DNA of 15,620 nt from JBGTCY01 sp041748615 (GTDB taxonomy: Bacteria; Bacteroidota; Bacteroidia; Chitinophagales; CAIOSU01), in NCBI GenBank assembly GCA_041748615.1, contig JBGTCY010000104.1, forward strand, positions 1 through 15,620. The letters run 5' to 3'. The notes under the pieces are model-generated. The model worked only from the letters and a program-made list of their open reading frames with translations. It did no database searches and was not told where the DNA came from. The position numbers and the translations under genes are program-made. Within the stretch, counting starts at the first letter, position 1. The number at the start of each line of letters is the position of its first letter. Of this stretch, positions 14,377 to 15,620 are shown one piece after another.

Positions 14377-15620
14377 TCAGTTGATGATGAGCAGTTTTGT
14401 TACGTGTGTGGAAGAGCCGTCACGGTTGGAAGAAAAAACAAGATACACTCCGGTTTTAGCGCGTTCGCCATGATAATTTCTCCCATCCCACACCGCCTGT
14501 CCTCCAAAGGAAGTTGTCTCATAAAAAAGATTTCCCCTGACATCCGTGATTTTCACAGTGGCGTCATTCGCAAGACCTTTTATCGCGATGGGACCCTCAT
14601 AATCCTGGCGCACGGGGTTGGGGAACACCAGCACGTTCGAGTGTATTTCTTCCCCCCGCACCGCCTCCCCGCGATAGGAGATAATACCTTTTTCCGTACC
14701 GATGAAAACTTCACCGGTCATGTCGTCCATCGCGATGGCAGTGATATTATTGGAAAGCAACGGGCTGTTGTCCACGTTGTAGTAAGCGATTTCGGTGGAA
14801 CCGTCCGGTGAAAGCACAAACACTCCGCTGTTGGTGCCCACCCATTTGCGGTTGGCTCCATCCACCGCGATGGCGTTCACACTTTCTCCTTCGAGCAGAT
14901 AGCCCGCCACGCCATCCTGCGTCACAATGATGCGCTGCGCCTGGCATCCGTCAAAGATGGCGCCCGGACAATAAAAAACAGAAATTCCCTCAGCGGTTCC
15001 CAGCCAAATCTGACCATCAAGGTCGTTTACAAGGCACAACACCTCACTGGTATGCAGATTGCCGTTTCCTCCCGCCCTCAACTGGATATACTTATCGCCA
15101 TCATTGGTGTTTTCGATGGTCGCGCCATGATTGAAAACCATCACGCCCCGGCTGTTGCCTTTGGGGATGATGAACCATTTTTGATTGAAATCATCCACGA
15201 TGATTTGCGAAACAAGCCCCCCGTCAATAATCGGAATGGGTTGAAACGATTTCCAGGTGCCGTCTTTTTTTCTGACGGAAATGGATTGAATGGTATTGAA
15301 ATTTGCCGCCCAGAGATTTTCATCGCGGTCAAAAGCCAGCCCGGTGACTTTGATACGCGAGGGGTCGCCTACCGCTTTTTGCAGGCTGCTGTTGGTCGTG
15401 TCATAGAGTTGATAAGCGCCATTATTGATTTCCAACAACCCTCCCCAAAACGAACCGAAATAAACAGGATTGCCCGAAGGATGCACTGCCACCTCAAAGA
15501 TGCTCAGCAAATCCACTAATTTATTGATTCCTGAATATTCATTAAAAGAACCCCACCAGTTTTGTGAAAACGAAAAAAATCCGTCCCTGTTAAACAAATG
15601 ATTCCATGTCGGGTCCACAC
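14377..15620 (-). CDS. porZ: PorZ-like T9SS protein (beta-propeller plus C-terminal sorting-type domain), 5' part missing
   Basis: The gene runs off the right edge of the window, so only the C-terminal 413 or so residues are seen; full PorZ proteins are around 750-800 aa. The visible part starts with NRDGFFSFSQNWWGSFNEY and VYFGSFWGGLLE, then has repeated propeller-type blades (LWAANF, QIWLGTAEGISVF, RKWVGTNSGVFVL, EVFIGTEKGIISY). The last 85 residues (14380-14634) form a T9SS C-terminal-type domain: VFPNPVRQDYEGP, VKITDVRGN, AVWDGRN, GVYLVFSS. In Porphyromonas gingivalis PorZ is a surface-exposed part of the T9SS attachment complex with PorU and PorV and binds anionic LPS that is attached to cargo proteins. 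The C-terminal wording fits PorZ better than generic cargo, but a ligand-binding propeller protein that is simply T9SS cargo remains possible. The downstream genes on this strand are two glycosyltransferases and recO. Confidence 0.7.
   Translation of the reverse strand, partial: VDPTWNHLFNRDGFFSFSQNWWGSFNEYSGINKLVDLLSIFEVAVHPSGNPVYFGSFWGGLLEINNGAYQLYDTTNSSLQKAVGDPSRIKVTGLAFDRDENLWAANFNTIQSISVRKKDGTWKSFQPIPIIDGGLVSQIIVDDFNQKWFIIPKGNSRGVMVFNHGATIENTNDGDKYIQLRAGGNGNLHTSEVLCLVNDLDGQIWLGTAEGISVFYCPGAIFDGCQAQRIIVTQDGVAGYLLEGESVNAIAVDGANRKWVGTNSGVFVLSPDGSTEIAYYNVDNSPLLSNNITAIAMDDMTGEVFIGTEKGIISYRGEAVRGEEIHSNVLVFPNPVRQDYEGPIAIKGLANDATVKITDVRGNLFYETTSFGGQAVWDGRNYHGERAKTGVYLVFSSNRDGSSTHVTKLLIIN
14380..14634 (-). 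other. Encoded T9SS C-terminal-type domain of the PorZ-like protein
   Basis: This segment encodes the final 85 residues of the partial protein. The order PNPV, a VKI-D-GN strand pair, W-G-N, then GVY-V and a terminal beta strand (THVTKLLIIN) is that of type A sorting domains (a FlgD-Ig-like immunoglobulin fold), used for export through the T9SS. In PorZ the domain is thought to remain on the mature protein rather than being cut off. Confidence 0.75.

Noticed and set aside
14357..14379. 8-bp AT-rich inverted repeat (TGATTTTT / AAAAATCA) at the porZ-like stop codon
   Set aside because: It has a single GC pair and no U-tract directly after the stem on the transcribed strand (a T7 run follows 6 bases later), so it is not a convincing terminator.
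1..15620. CRISPR array, defence island, prophage, transposon or biosynthetic cluster
   Set aside because: No regular spaced repeats, integrase or transposase genes, toxin-antitoxin pairs or core biosynthetic enzymes were found on either strand.

Overview
The window looks like a chromosomal segment of a Bacteroidota bacterium, probably an environmental lineage. The evidence is a gene with a C-terminal type IX secretion (T9SS) domain and a PorZ-like propeller, a carboxypeptidase-regulatory-domain plus DUF5686 outer-membrane protein, a DUF5723 protein, a Bacteroidota-style RecO, and no obvious Shine-Dalgarno sequences ahead of the genes. I see no tRNA, rRNA, CRISPR array, transposase, phage gene or recognisable defence system. 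The longest gene-free stretch is about 200 bases (3259-3461).

Left third (1-5945): envelope genes. A DUF5723 outer-membrane protein (+) converges on an orphan oligopeptide-type ABC substrate-binding lipoprotein (-). The lipoprotein gene diverges from a large DUF5686 outer-membrane protein (+).

Middle and right (5998-15620): four polytopic membrane proteins that look like GT-C glycosyltransferases, together with recO and a porZ-like gene. A 594-aa GT-C-like protein (-) diverges from a YfhO-family protein (+). YfhO converges on a minus-strand series, read from high to low coordinates: porZ-like (cut by the window edge), a 480-aa GT39/ArnT-like protein, a 636-aa GT-C-like protein, then recO. 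The 594-aa and 636-aa proteins are clear paralogues, sharing membrane motifs and a C-terminal beta-rich soluble domain.

Working idea (inference): this is an envelope glycosylation neighbourhood lying next to a T9SS component that, in Porphyromonas, handles anionic LPS. The enzymes could build or decorate a surface glycan or lipid-linked sugar, but no substrate can be read from the sequence. The most unusual non-coding signals are a five-tract G-rich (quadruplex-type) motif two bases after the recO stop codon, with a 7-base-period TCTAA repeat beside it, and a nested palindrome between the two minus-strand glycosyltransferase genes that looks like an interspersed repeat.
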